A stretch of 64,000 nucleotides of DNA, taken from assembly GCA_028023455.1 (NCBI GenBank), contig JAQFVV010012416.1, forward strand, positions 8,375,967 to 8,439,966, given 5' to 3'. Made by a program: the position numbers and the translations under genes. Below are positions 26,626 through 38,791 of the stretch, piece by piece. The DNA comes from Epiperipatus broadwayi (taxonomy: Eukaryota; Onychophora; Udeonychophora; Euonychophora; Peripatidae). Positions within the stretch are counted from its first letter, which is position 1; the number at the start of each line of letters is the position of its first letter. A model generated the notes under the pieces. The model made no database searches, was not told where the DNA came from, and saw nothing but the letters and a program-made list of their open reading frames with translations.

Positions 26626-29240
26626 TTTACAAAACTTATAAAATATTATGTGTAATCTGTGGAATGTCTTAAATGGAAAAGAATAATTATGCATCAATGC
26701 TAGTCTAAGGGTAGCTTACAATCTAACCTTTGTTCACTCTTACCACCAAATCAAACTCATTTTTAATGTAAATTTAATTAAATTAATAGGTGGCTAAGCC
26801 TCTAGTTTCATTTATGGAATGAATAAACTCATATATATATATATATATATTGTAACGGAATATATGCCGTTACATTATTTTAAAATGAAAATAAAAAGAT
26901 CGTAAATAAAAATTGATTTATTAAAAAGAAAAAAACTTAAAAACTAAAAATTATAAGTTGTTGAATATATATATTGTCGCACAGATTGAAAACTTAAACT
27001 ATTTTAAGAAAAAGTATTTGAAAGTATTTTTTTTTGTAAAAAAGTAAAAATATAAAGATTGATATTTTAAAAATAGAAATAATGTTAATTTCTATAATCT
27101 TAGAAAATGGAAATGATTGTTTTATTAATTAAATGATTGTTTGAAAGCAAACTGGCCCTTGAGGCACTTAAAATAAATTAAATGGTAAGAGAGTACACAG
27201 AAATTAAATGATGAATGCAAGCACGAAAATGACAGCACGGACCATAACTGAAACACGAAAAGATTAGTGATGTTTTGCTGGTTGAATCCCAAGATTTGAT
27301 GATAAGAGGCTAAGAAAAATATAAAAGCCAAAGGATTATTATAATTGTTATCTGAGAGCTGACTATGAATATCGTTATAACTAGCTATATTGCAGATTTT
27401 CACAATGTGGAAGTCTGCAATAAATTTAATTTTCCAGACAACCAGCTGAGGCCCCTGGATGACAGTTCCTGACCAAATGAATGGAGGACAAAATCTACAA
27501 AAGTGATCACGAAGATGGACTTCTAAATCTACTCAATCCGTAAAGTATGAACTCTTGTGTCTATCTAATAAGAACTTTTCTAAAATTGCAATTAATTAAT
27601 AGCCGAAAATAAGAACTCTTATCTGATTTAAAGAATGCAAATTCAATTGTTAATATTTTTTTATGCAGATGTTTAAGCAATCACTTCCATTTCATTTTTT
27701 TTTGTGTGTGTATTATGTTTTAACTAAAATGTATTAAATTTAAAGTTGGGTGTAGATAGCTGCATGGATAAAGATTAATAACTGTTTAAATTCATGTTTA
27801 ATTTAAGGGATTTTAATTTCAGGCTATTTGTTTCATAGTTTAGGGCAATACTTGTGGAGGGATATATGGGTGTTTATATTGTGAAGCATGTTCAGAATAC
27901 AGGGCAATGGACCCCAAAGAGGCAGTCATATTGTTGAAATGGTCGCAGATGGATTTTCTGCACCATTGACCCCTTCTAGCTCTATGGACAGGGATTTATA
28001 AGACGGCAGAAAGACTGCTCTCCCCCATATGTAGCACTCTTTAAAAAAAATTATATACATGATTCTTTAGTCAGGCAGATACATTTTCCTGTTCTGGACA
28101 CAGATCATTTCCTTCAAATAATATCATGCTGTCAGATGCACATTCCTGTCAGCAAGGTTTTATGCTAGCATTTTCATATTACATTAGTTGCAAATATATA
28201 TCTGGAAGCTGACATTGGGTTGGCTACGAACTTTTAGTCTGAGATTGAATGAATGTTTTGATAAGTTTTTAAGTGAAAAAAATCTTTGTAGACTATCTAT
28301 GCTCGACATGCTAAAGTAAAATATAATTTAAATATCCATCTGTGTTGTCTATTTAAATAGTAATTTAAATTTAAATTTTAAAAAATTATTAATGTTAAAA
28401 TCTAAAAATAAATTTATTCCTCAATTTATTTTTGTGTTAATTACTGGCAGTGGCTTCTTTTATTTTATTGTTCTAAATATTTGGTATATATTTTGAGAAT
28501 AGAAATCTGTTAAAACTTATTAAAATGTTTAAATCTCTGATACCCTATGAGCTAGTGACATTGGGCAAATGGTCAGAATAATATATATAAAAAAATTTTC
28601 GAATCTTAACTTACGTATCTGCCTACTATATAAATTTTTCTAAGTTCAAATGCCTAGATGGCGCCCTTGTAGTGAAGATATGTTAAGGCTCCTTTGCAGT
28701 GACTGTTAAAGTTATAACAATCCAGAATAAAGTGAAGATTGAATCTAACCACAATCTGCACTACAAGGGCACCATCTAGGCATTTGAGCCTAGAAAAATT
28801 TATAAAGTAGGCAGATACGCACTGTTAAGACTCCACTTTATTTAAATATTCAGACCATTAGCCCATTGTCACTAGTTCATGGAGATGCAGAGATAAGAAA
28901 TAACTTGTTTAGTTTGTATATATATATATAAAAATAAAAGTCACTGCCAGAAATTAACACATAAAAATATTTATTTATGCACATATAAAATCATTCTAAA
29001 TTTGAGGAATAACATTTATCATTGAGATTTTAATATTAATTTTTAATTTAATGTGTCGAGAATGAACAGACTCCATTGATTGTATTTGAAAAGAAAATAT
29101 TCTATCCCAGATTTAACCTTAGGCCAAAAGTTCGCAGTCAAACTGGCATCAATCCATCTGATATATTGATGTATTCAATGTAACACGAATACGGCAACAC
29201 AAAAATCATACTGTCAGGAATGTACCTCTGAACAGCAGAG

Positions 29241-29426
29241 TTAAGAGAAGAAATTGTTTCTCGCCCAGAACAGGAATGTGATATCTGTCAGGCAAGAAGA
29301 ACAATAAAAAAGAAAACTCCATAGGAAGGGAAGGCGGTCCCTTTTTGCCAACTTACGATCCCATCCATAGGCAAAAACAGAAGTGTGTGGCATATACAGC
29401 AATTCTTCCCATAGCGAATCTCGCAC
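29241..29426 (-). other. Small open frame inside the giant palindrome, unknown
   Basis: A 61-residue frame (MRDSLWEELLYMPHTSVFAY, later FLWSFLFYCSSCLTDITFLF) on the minus strand of the right inner arm. The homologous stretch of the left arm (about 27930-28110, plus strand) aligns as DNA but is interrupted by stops. The hydrophobic C-terminal half may be composition only. It may be decayed coding of the repeat unit; I do not recognise it. Confidence 0.2.
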
Positions 29427-29476
29427 TACATCTACTAATTACACCAATATATCCAATCCATTGATCTAATTTAACT

Positions 29477-29779
29477 ATGAAACAAATAACCCAAGATTAC
29501 CCTCCCCTAATTAATTACTATAATTTTACAAATCTATATAGCCATTCATATTTGCACAGATGGTTTTATGAAAGTTTGTTTTATAATGTTGAGTACAGAT
29601 CGGCTGTACAGATTCCATGGTTAAAAACATTTCAAAATAAACCTAAACGATCAAAATGCAAAGTCATTGATAACGTCAATTGCAGAGGGAATACAAGAAA
29701 CCCAATAGCATTCATCATAAGATGCCGCACTGACATCAATGACCTATATATTCCAATCGAATATGAAACAGCAACATAA
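29477..29779 (+). other. 100-codon open frame in sequence unique to the right half of the palindrome
   Basis: Open for 100 codons on the plus strand (MKQITQDYPPLINYYNFTNL, later KTFQNKPKRSKCKVIDNVNC), polar and without membrane segments. Most of it (about 29500-29800) has no counterpart in the left half, where about 250-300 bp are missing between 27745 and 27820. I do not recognise the protein and no splice or start context supports it. It could be old coding kept in one arm, or chance. Confidence 0.2.
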
Positions 29780-30734
29780 TTAACCACTAATGAATCTATG
29801 CAAAGTCTATACCCAACTTAAATTTCATTCATTTAAATAATTTATACAATAAGAAAAAAAAATGAAATGGAAATGATTGCTTAAACATCTGCATAAAAAA
29901 ATATTAACAATTGAATTTGCATTCTTTAAATCAGATAAGAGTTCTTATTTTCGGCTATTAATTAATTGCAATTTTAGAAAAGTTCTTATTAAATAGACAC
30001 AAGAGTTCATACTTTACAGATTGAGTAGATTTAGATGTCCATCTTCGTGATTACTTTCGTAGATTTTGTCCTTCTTTGAAACGAAACCACTACTTGCCAT
30101 TCATTTGGTCAGGAACTGTCATCCAAGGGCCTCAGCTGGTTGTCCAGAAAATTAAATTTATTGCAGACTTCCATATTGTGAAAATTCGCAATATAGCTAA
30201 TTATAATGATATATTCATAGTCAGCTCTCAGATAACAATTATAATAATCCTTTGGCTTTTATATTTTTCTTAGCCTATTATCATCAAATCTTGGGATTCA
30301 ACCAGAAAAACATCACTAATCCTTTCGTGTTTCAGTTATGGTCCGAGCTGTTATTTTTGTGCTTGCATTCGTCATTTAATTTCTTTGTATTCTTTTACCA
30401 TTTAATTTATTTTAAGTGCCTCAAGGGCCAGTTTGCTTTCAAACAATCATTTAATTAATAAAACAATCATTTCCATTTTCTAAGATTATAGAAATCAACA
30501 TTATTTCTATTTTTAAAATATCAATCTTTATATTTTTACTTTTTTACAAAAAAAAATACTTTCAAATACTTTTTCTTAAAATAGTTTTTAAGTTTTCTAT
30601 CTGCACAACAATATATATATTCAACAACTTTTAATTTTCAGTTTTTAAGTTTTTTTCTTTTTAATAAATTAATTTTTATTTACGATCTTTTTATTTTCAT
30701 TTTAAAATAATGTAACGGCATATATTCCGTTACG

Positions 30735-31340
<606 letters not shown>

Positions 31341-32004
31341 GCAGCAAACGTTTATTTTTAACTATATTAAGAAAATATCATGATAAATTAGTTTCACTTA
31401 TCTATTAGAAAGATGAAAACCAAAGGAATTGACCTAATATATATATATATTGTAATGGTACAGATGCCCTCAAGAAATCTAGGTGGTCGCATCTAACAAT
31501 AATTAGATTTAGGGTCTTCATATAGGATGCTATGGATGATCCGATCTAATCTTAATCCAAAACTGAATCTGTCTTAAACAGGATAATTTAGTATTAACCT
31601 ATCTAATACAGACACAACATAGATTAAATCATCCAATCTTCATCTTTATTGGTTGTTCCATTATGCTCAGAATTCGAACTCAGGGTAGACTTTACAATTA
31701 ACTCTCTTCAGGGTTACCATCAATGTGCTATAATCATAATATTAATTAATATAATCTATGGAATTTTGAAAATAATCAGATATCAGGATTTTAAGTTAAT
31801 GCAGTATGCATATATGGCTGTGCATATTCAATATTATTTTAATTTGGAAAATAACTCAAATAAATCCCAGAACTCCTTGAGATTAGAATAAAATTTAACA
31901 TATTTATTAACAAATAACACTTTAACTGGATTTCAGGTAACAAGAAAAAAAAATTATTATATGTGTTTACATACATTTCTACTAATTATGACATCAAATT
32001 AAAT
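31341..32004. other. AT-rich DNA, nothing recognised
   Basis: No gene or repeat family recognised. 31440-31465 resembles the left boundary of the palindrome ((AT)n followed by TTGTAATGG), but the similarity stops there. Confidence 0.35.
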
Positions 32005-33018
32005 AATCATCATCATCATCAACCATTATCAATCCACTGCAGGATGAAGGTCTCTCCAAGTTCAATCCATCTTTTCCGATCTTTAGCTTCTCTACTCCAT
32101 ATCACCCCTGCACACTTTTGTATTTCATCCATCCATCTCACATGTGGTCTGGGTCTTTAATCTCTTGAAATCCAGTTTAAAATTTCAGTTGTCCATCTAT
32201 TATCATCTCTTCTAGCAATATGTCCAGCCCAACTCTACTTCAGTCTTTTAATTTTTTCAATGAGATCAGTAACACCTGCTTGTTCTCTTACCCATACATT
32301 GTGTTTTTGATCTCTTCTTATTACTTCCAACATGCATCTCTCCATACTTCTTTGAGTGGTTTGAAGTCTCTGTATTGCTCTTTTATTAAGTGTCCAAGTC
32401 TCAGATCCATAAGTAAAAACTGTCAAAACACATTCATTAAAAACCTTCCTTTTCAAACACATAGGCATATTTCCTTTTAGTATTAAGTATTTCTACCAAA
32501 AGCACTCCAAACAAGTTTAATTCTATGATTAATTTCATCCATTATGTTTCCATCTGTATTAATAATCTGACCAAGGTATTTTTAACTGTTAACTTCTTCT
32601 AATTCATCATACTCAATCTTTATTTTCATATTTTGAGTGAATCGATTAAACATTACTTTAGTCTTTTTAACATTTATCTTTAGTCCTACTTTCATCTAAT
32701 AACTCCTGCAACATTTCCTGTAACTCTAAAGCATTATTTGCAAAAATAACTACATCATCTGCAAAATCTAAATGACTTAAATAATCTTCTTTTACTTTCA
32801 CTTTTTTAGCTTCCCATTTTAATCCACTAAATACTTCTTGCAGCACTGCTGTAAAAAGTTTTGGAGATATGGAGTCACCCTGTATTACACCTTTCTCAAT
32901 GTTGACTTTCCTATTATCATTATGTAATCTAATGGTTGCTGTTGCATTTTTATCAATATTCTTTAAAATATGATAATATCCTGGATCTATACCTTGATGA
33001 TCCAATGCTTTAATCACT
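32005..33018 (-). mobile_element. RTE-type LINE, 5'-truncated copy
   Basis: Minus-strand copy from the middle of the RT domain (MIKALDHQGIDPGYYHILKN) to the TGATGA-type tail (CATCATCATCATC at 32008-32020). It contains LDFADDVVIFA (motif C), the YGSETWTLNKRAIQRLQ stretch and the C-terminal WMDEIQK region. Frameshifted near 32680 and 32480. It is the least decayed of the short copies, so probably a younger insertion. Confidence 0.88.
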
Positions 33019-33599
33019 TTTATTTAACATGTATGGGAGTGAATTTATGTATTCTCACATTTCATATTTCATCTTTCTCTTTGACTTAATCTTATTTTAA
33101 ATTTATTACTATTTGTAATTATTATATTTAATAATAATTAGATTGCTATTAAGGGTAATTGGAATTATTTTTTCGATATGGTTTTAATATTCAAGCATTA
33201 TAGGTGCCTCGAATTTTACCTCCACAATCTAACCAATATGTGTTTGGTCCTGGCCATTTAATTATAGTGAATGGTCTTTTATATGGATTATAGAATTTAT
33301 ACCATTTATTTTGGAGTTATTTACTAAGGTTATGAGCCTTTATAGATGTGAATCTAGTAAATTCATTTATACTCCAGTTAATATAATTTACTATATATTT
33401 TTATTATTTTATCATGCAATATCATTATATGGATTGCTTGCCTTTTTATTCTTTTCTTATAAATACTTTCTTTCACAATGTGTCTTTATCAATATATTAA
33501 ATGTTGTTAGGTCTAATTTACTTAAGGTCATAAATGTGGTTTTAATTTCTCCTTATTTGTAAAAATGAAAATACTTAATTGTAAATTATTAGAGAAAAA
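33019..33599. other. AT-rich DNA, nothing recognised
   Basis: The 83-codon frame at 33311 is T/A-biased and hydrophobic by composition. No coding support. Confidence 0.35.
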
Positions 33600-33619
33600 A
33601 TATAGTTAGTAATAAATTT

Positions 33620-33660
33620 GGCTGAACGTTTTCGAGGAACCGTGCCTCATACTCATAGCC
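33620..33660 (-). ncRNA. Hammerhead ribozyme relic downstream of PLE
   Basis: Minus strand: stem I GGCT (33657-33660) pairs with AGCC (33620-33623). Stem II GAGG-cacggtt-CCTC, then GAA, palindromic stem III AACGTT and C at the cleavage position. The first core strand is ATGAGTAT where CTGATGA is expected, so catalysis is unlikely now. PLEs are known to carry such minimal hammerheads. Confidence 0.5.
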
Positions 33661-33722
33661 TTCGTGAAAATGTACTTGATATATGTAAATGAGAATATTC
33701 AAATGAGTTACTGTTAAGTAGC

Positions 33723-34070
33723 TCATTTTTTCGAAATGTCGAAGCACGTGTCTCTCCTGTTGATTGCATGGATGTCTCTATTAATGTAGAATGCCTCTTT
33801 TATCTTTCTCCTGTAGTCGTTTGGTTCTGAGCATAAAATAACGGGGTTAGCGGGTATGAAATTGTGCCCTGATTGTTTAGTATGTTCAAAAAATGCAGAA
33901 GATGTACTGCTGTTCGTTTGGGCTCTATTGAAGGTGTACCGATGTTGAGCCAACCTGGTGTTAATTGTGGCTTTCGTTTCCCCATAATATGTGGCGTGGC
34001 ATCTGGCCTGGGGGCAGGAAATGGAGTACACCACATGTGGGGTGAGCGCTGGATCAATGTAATCTTTGGA
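33723..34070 (-). pseudogene. GIY-YIG endonuclease domain of a Penelope-like element
   Basis: Reads from about 34070 as KDYIDPALTPH, then VVYSISCPQ, HATYYGETKATINTRLAQH, FFEHTKQSGHNF and ending near NRRDTCFD. This is the PLE GIY-YIG layout: the first Tyr in VYSI, the second in YYGET, the Arg in TRL and H in AQH, then the Cys/His-linked middle (C-x4-C-like) and the S-G-H-N-F block. The nuclease nicks DNA for priming. The frame is open for about 115 codons but has a stop just upstream (near 34075), so the protein is cut off from its RT. Good family match; not functional as it stands. Confidence 0.78.
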
Positions 34071-34379
34071 TATTTATTGTTTATAGATTGTATACCAAGA
34101 GATAGTATGATGGATGATCTGATTATTTGTAGCTAAGTTTTATTTTGATAGTCTGTGCATACTTTATGTATGTATTTATTTAACAGTGCCAATCCTGCTC
34201 TTTAATCTTTTTATTGGATTTTGTCTGGCATCTATTAAACATATTAGTTGCAATTCATCTATGAATGTGACAACTCATTAGCAATGAGTCACCTTTTTCA
34301 TGGTCATGTTATAATCCATTCTGGGTTTTTAGAAATGAATTTATAAATTTATTTATGAGGGTTCTGTCTAGGGTGGTTT

Positions 34380-35340
34380 CAGCCACTGTTGAGTATCTTG
34401 TCCTCAAGTTGCTTGAGGTGATGGTCAAGGGCTCCCAGCATCTTATCCCATGATTCTGCTTTGAGACTCTGTGTTGTGGAAAGTTGGTCTATCCTTGAGT
34501 GCACATCTCGTAACTCCTTTTTTGACCTTGTCTAGTAACTTCTCCTGTTCTGCATGCACCTCATCTTTAAAGACCTCTTGACTTTTGTGCATCTCATCAC
34601 ACTTGACATTTAATTGCCCAATGATGCTATACTTGAATCTTTGAACCACTGATGGCATTTTAAATTCTTTTCATCAATTTCATTCTTTAGGTTGCCAAGT
34701 GTTTGTTTTATTTTGAAGTTGTGAAGGGACAACTACTCCATATCTGTGAACAGCCTAGTCTCTATATCTCTCATATCTATTTTTAGGTTTGATCTAACAC
34801 TATCCATATGTCCTCTTAAGCTTTCTTCCAAATTTATCATCCTATTATTCATTTCATCTTTCAGGTCTTTCTTAATACTGTTTATGTCTCCATTCAATCT
34901 TGTCTCAATACTACTCATGTTATTGATCAATTCTCCCTTCATACTGTTCATATCATCTCTTAGACCACTGATGCTATTGTTCAATCTCCCTTCCATGCTG
35001 TTCATATATTCTCTTAGACCATTGATGCTACTGTTCATTATTTGGTATATTTTCTAAGCATTTGGAATAATCTTTCCATAATCATGTTATCTTCTGTAGC
35101 AGGTGCTACTTTGATTTTATGTACTTGTACCATTTCCTCATTGAGTGTTCTGCATTCCTGAGGTAACACCTGATCTGTGGCATGTGCCTGTGAAGGGTGA
35201 TTGATTTTGTTCACAGACCCTCCTGGTGATTGGACCTGTAAATACCCTTCCCCCAACACTATTAGAATCACTTTCCATTTCACCATCGCTAATATCTTGT
35301 AATCCCTCATCATATTTTTTCTTGTTAACAGTTTACCATG
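34380..35340 (-). pseudogene. Retrotransposon gag-like coiled-coil protein remnant
   Basis: Minus-strand frames, shifted against each other, give in order: YDEGLQDISDGEMESDSNSV with GRVFTGPITRR (about 35310-35200), then NSSINGLREYMNSMEGRLNN and further repeats of this roughly 17-residue unit (35040-34735) typical of a coiled coil, then SRIDQLSTTQSLKAESWDKM with LDHHLKQLEDKIL (about 34500-34390). Such N-terminal coiled-coil proteins precede capsid in LTR-retrotransposon gag genes. At least two frameshifts. No protease, RT or integrase is seen downstream, where the PLE relic begins. Alternative: ORF1 of another retroelement. Confidence 0.45.
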
Positions 35341-35668
35341 TCAGAGGACCTTGGGTTATCTTTAGCATTTAGTGCGCATGTTGAACTTCTCACTGCATTT
35401 TTATGTTGCTGTATATGTTATTTTTAAAGCCTAGCCTTTAGCCTATCTGTTTACACATCTAACTCACCTATTTTAATTTATTGTTATTAATTATTTATTC
35501 ATGGTCTCAGTTTATCATCCCATTCCTATCAATCAATTCATAAGCTTAGGCAAATCCATAAAGGTGTCTAATATTCTTACCATGTTCTTTTCTATTAAAC
35601 TTGTATATAGTTAAGGGGGGGTCTTCCAAAAAGAGGAAACTGTGGGTCTTCCAAGAAGAGGAAACCGC
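35341..35668 (-). other. Possible LTR/leader of the gag-like element, with a 25 bp tandem
   Basis: On the minus strand the segment begins TGTAGCGGTTTCCTCTTC, an LTR-like TG start, and contains two copies of a 25 bp unit (35618-35667; plus strand GGGTCTTCCAA(A/G)AAGAGGAA). No matching second LTR or primer-binding site could be found, so the role is a guess. Confidence 0.2.
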
Positions 35669-36384
35669 TACAGTTGGAATTAAACTATGAATCTACTGAA
35701 CAAATCTTCATATATTTTTGTTAAATAGTTAGTTAGCATCACAATCATTGTAACATTGAATTAATAATTTTTCTTTTCATCAATCTGATCTACTTTGTAA
35801 ATATGTAGTGGCTTTATGTACACCTATCATGGAAAGGGTTGGAGTAATAAACATATTTAATCATTAATATGATAGGAATACATACTTGACACTCACATTA
35901 TGTAATTATTTTTTTGTTAAAGGAGTTCTTTTTCAATTTTTATTTTGTTTGTAAATAAACATTGTTAATTTTATTCTCAAAATAAACATTGTTAATTTGG
36001 TTCTTTAGTATTTTCCAACCACTGACGTAATACCCTGAAGCCATATCAGTCTGATCTTCTGATCAGATTTTTTATAATTGCAGAAGAATTTACAAAATAA
36101 TATACATCGAAATTGACATTATTTATTAGAAACAAAAATGAAAATTACTTACAAATAGCATTCACTGTGGTAGACTGAATTGGGATATGTGCTCCAAAAT
36201 TGCATCGAAAGGATCAGTTTTATATGACCGCCTCCACATAAATTCACTCAAAGCCGTGAATAGAAAAATCACAAAAGACAGACAAATAACAAAATTTCCC
36301 AAACCTCTCTCCAATTTTTAAATCTTGCGGGTCAAAAAAATCCAAAAATTTACTCTCTCATGGATTAATCATGCCAGTGACTTG

Positions 36385-36398
36385 GTTGCCATGACAAC
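36385..36398 (+). promoter_or_regulatory. X-box-like motif (RFX site) overlapping the start codon
   Basis: GTTGCCATGACAAC is a near-perfect RFX X-box (GTTGCC-n2-GGCAAC type, one mismatch). RFX factors drive cilium genes. Real X-boxes usually sit 50-150 bp upstream of the start, whereas here the ATG is inside it, so chance or Kozak context is possible. Confidence 0.25.
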
Positions 36399-36441
36399 AT
36401 TGTCATGTTATCATCGACGACGTCTACCGAAAGGAAAATCG
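36391..36441 (+). CDS. First coding exon of an unknown protein-coding gene
   Basis: ATG at 36391 in good context (gccATGa) opens a 17-codon frame, MTTLSCYHRRRLPKGKS, that ends exactly at a strong donor (TCG|GTAAGT, 36442). The phase is 0, and the exon at 39207 also starts in phase 0 and continues the frame. A start two codons' worth of bases later (ATG at 36405) would run into a stop after splicing, so the first ATG is preferred. The exon is richer in G+C and CpG than its surroundings. I do not recognise the protein. The N-terminus is basic; no signal peptide is seen. Confidence 0.5.
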
Positions 36442-36791
36442 GTAAGTGTAATATGTCATCGGTTGAATAATATTAAAGTACCATTAATTTTATTCTCAAA
36501 ATAAACATTGTTCCTGATTCTCATTAAATGGTCTTTAGTTTATCAAAGTTATTTATCCACCCACTCATCAATACCCCATCATACATATGTGCACACACAC
36601 ACACACCCTCTTTTCCATCATAATGTAGTAATATGGTTAAATGAGTCCTTTACTTGATTGGAACCTATAAAAAAGGTATCCTTATTGATATTCAAGATAA
36701 ATTCATTGCTGAAGAGAGGCAAGTGCAACATTCTCCCTGGGTTTGAATTTTGTAGCATGTGTGGAATCTGAAAGAGGGGTGAGGTAGGATT

Positions 36792-37071
36792 AACTAGCCT
36801 AAATCATGTCTGGATTCAATTTGTAAATCTACAGCTACCCCATTGTAAGTAGGCATGATTATTGGTTAGTTACTTCATCGCATCAGGCACTACATCCTAC
36901 CTGAAGACCATAAGTCTGACCATAGTTAAATGCACAACTAGCCTAAATCATGATTCAATGTGTAAACTTAGAGCTAGCCCATTGGAAGTAGGTATGATTA
37001 TTGGTTAGTTACTACATTGCATTAGTCACAGCATCCTACCTGAAGACCATAAGTCTGATCATAGTTAAATG
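36792..37071. repeat. Two-unit tandem repeat, 144 bp period
   Basis: AACTAGCCTAAATCATG begins both units (36792 and 36936). Both contain GTA(A/G)... TAGG(C/T)ATGATTATTGG and end CATCCTACCTGAAGACCATA then AGTCTGA(C/T)CATAGTTAAA. Not coding. Confidence 0.8.
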
Positions 37072-37182
37072 CATTCCCCCTCTTCTGGTGAAAACCCGGA
37101 TCATCATGCTGGGAACAATGAGTATGTGAATGCAATAAAGAAGCATTTACCATCACTGTTAATTTCACTTCATGCTTTGGAT

Positions 37183-38175
37183 CATCATTATCAATCCACT
37201 TCAGGATGAATGTCTCTCCAAGTTCAATCCACCTTCTCCAATCTCTAGCCTCCCTTCTCCACATCATCTGACCCACTTTTTTTATTTTATTATCCATCTC
37301 ACATGTGGTATTTTTATGGGTCTTTACAATCTCTTGAAATCTGGTTTAAGATTTCAATTGTTCATTTAAGATTTCAATTGTTCATCTATTATCATCTAGA
37401 AATATGTCCAGCCCAACTCCACTTCAGTCTTTTAATTATTTCAAGGATGTCAGTAACACCTGTTTATTCTCTTACTCATGTCTTTATTCTCGATCTTTTC
37501 TTGTTATTCTTAAGGTGCATCTCTCCATAGGTTCTTTGAGTGTTCTGAAGTCTCTGTATTGCTCTTCTATTAAGTGTCCAAGTCTCAGATCAATACACAA
37601 GAACTGGTAAAACACATTTATGAAAACCTTTCCTTTTCAAACATCTTGGCATATTTTCTTTTTATATTAAATTATTTCTACCAAAAGCACTCCAACCAAG
37701 TTTAATTCTATGGATAATTTCATCCATTATGTTTCCCTTTATAATAATAATCTTACAAAGGTATTTGTAGTTAACTTCTTCTAACTCATCATAATCAATT
37801 TTTATTTTCATCTTTTATGAAAATCCATTGAACATTACTTTACTCTTTTTAACATTTACCTTTAGTCTTACTTTCTTACTTTCATTTGATAATTCAGTAA
37901 CATTTCCTGAAGTTCTGAAGCATTATTTACAAAAGCAACTACATCAACTGTAAAATCTAAATGACTTTAAATTTCCATTTACTCTTACTCCTTTGGTTTC
38001 TTATTTTAATCCACAAAATACTTCTTACAGCACTGCTGTAAAATGTTTTTGGAGATATGGAATCACTCTATCTTACACCCTTCTCAATATTAACCTTCCT
38101 AGTATCATTATGTAAACTAATTGCTGCTGTTGCATTTTTTGTAAATATTCTTCAGAATATGGCAATACTTTGATG
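37183..38175 (-). mobile_element. RTE-type LINE fragment, strongly decayed
   Basis: The minus strand matches the C-terminal and RT parts of the other RTE copies, from the ATATTCT(T)GAAGAATATT region (about 38140) to the 3' end GTGGATTGATAAT (about 37190). A small tandem duplication (TTAAGATTTCAATTGTTCAT twice, 37346-37386) lies inside. Many indels. Confidence 0.8.
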
Positions 38176-38700
38176 CTTTGAAGACTTGTCTTAATATAGA
38201 TTTTTCAAAAATCACCTAGTCAGATATAATAATCTCCACCAAGGCGAAATTAGAGAAGCCACTGAGATTTTTAATAAATCCAAATTGCATCAACAATGTG
38301 ATGATACATGTAAACTATCTTCTTATTTAAATATAACCACTGTTTTATATGCCATTAAAGGTTGAGGTTGAAATTATCAGAATAATTAATAAAGACTTAT
38401 TTTGTAATAGCATCAGTTCAGTATAGAAGATTGAGTCATAACACTAATTTTTATATAGAGTCTTTGTAAAAGTATATATCTAAATATATAAACAATCAAT
38501 ACATTATTGCTGAAAACTATATAATTTTTGGAAACAATATTCTATCACACGTGATCTAGAATATTTTCCAAGTTTTACGCTACCAATTGTCAGCAGTAAT
38601 TTCTAAACTTTTTAACACTACTGCAGGATAGTACTAAAAAATTGACCAATTCTACATGATTTGGACTCTTCCAGTTCCCCTCTTTTCTTCCAAGGCGTAA
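38176..38700. other. AT-rich DNA, nothing recognised
   Basis: No repeat or coding feature seen; part of the inferred intron. Confidence 0.35.
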
Positions 38701-38705
38701 GCTTG

Positions 38706-38791
38706 TGGTTAAGACCTGTAGAGGTCTCTACCTTCGCATTTTTAACCGCACAAGCTTTAGGTTTATTGCCTTAGTAAATATTACTTAAGTG
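38706..38791 (+). repeat. Dispersed repeat, shared with 17055-17157
   Basis: GGTTAAGACCTGTAGAGGTC, TTTTTAACCGCACAAGCTT and GGTTTATTGCCTTAGTAAAT then ATTACTTAAGT, in the same order as the copy at 17055. Function unknown. Confidence 0.55.

Larger units (their letters stand above)
26852..30733. mobile_element. Giant inverted-repeat (foldback) element, 3.9 kb
   Basis: Both ends carry the same palindrome GTAACGG-n8-CCGTTAC (26852-26873, 30712-30733). Outer arms 26852-27703 and 29853-30733 are reverse complements at roughly 95% identity by eye. The inner parts remain inverted but are much more diverged (clear blocks: GGCTATTTGTTTCATAGTT at 27822 against its complement near 29470; CACATTCCTGTTCTGG-like blocks; CTGCCTACT and ATGCCTAGATGG blocks at 28620-28800). 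The centre is near 28720. No complete ORF is shared by the two halves. The left end abuts an (AT)n tract and the right end abuts a GATA array. It could be a DNA transposon with very long TIRs or an inverted dimer of a 1.9 kb unit. Confidence 0.75.
33600..34090 (-). mobile_element. Penelope-like element 3' remnant (GIY-YIG end plus 3'UTR)
   Basis: The minus strand carries the C-terminal GIY-YIG nuclease of a PLE, followed by a 3'UTR with a hammerhead-like motif (33620-33660) ending CGAAAACGTTCAGCC. PLEs are telomerase-related retroelements. The upstream RT domain is not recognisable; 34100-34330 is unassigned. Confidence 0.7.
35950..36580. repeat. Direct duplication flanking the first exon
   Basis: TTAATTTTATTCTCAAAATA with AACATTGTT at about 35966-35995 recurs at 36485-36515; both are followed by a TGGT(T)CTTTAGT and a CC(A)CC(C)ACT...AATACCC block. 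The copies flank 36050-36480, which includes the coding exon at 36391. Confidence 0.5.

Noticed and set aside
28535-28905. Hammerhead at the centre of the giant palindrome (CTGATAC, GAACTAGTGAC)
   Set aside because: The core cannot be aligned to CTGATGA with a stem II, although the ACTAGT block recalls family 2.
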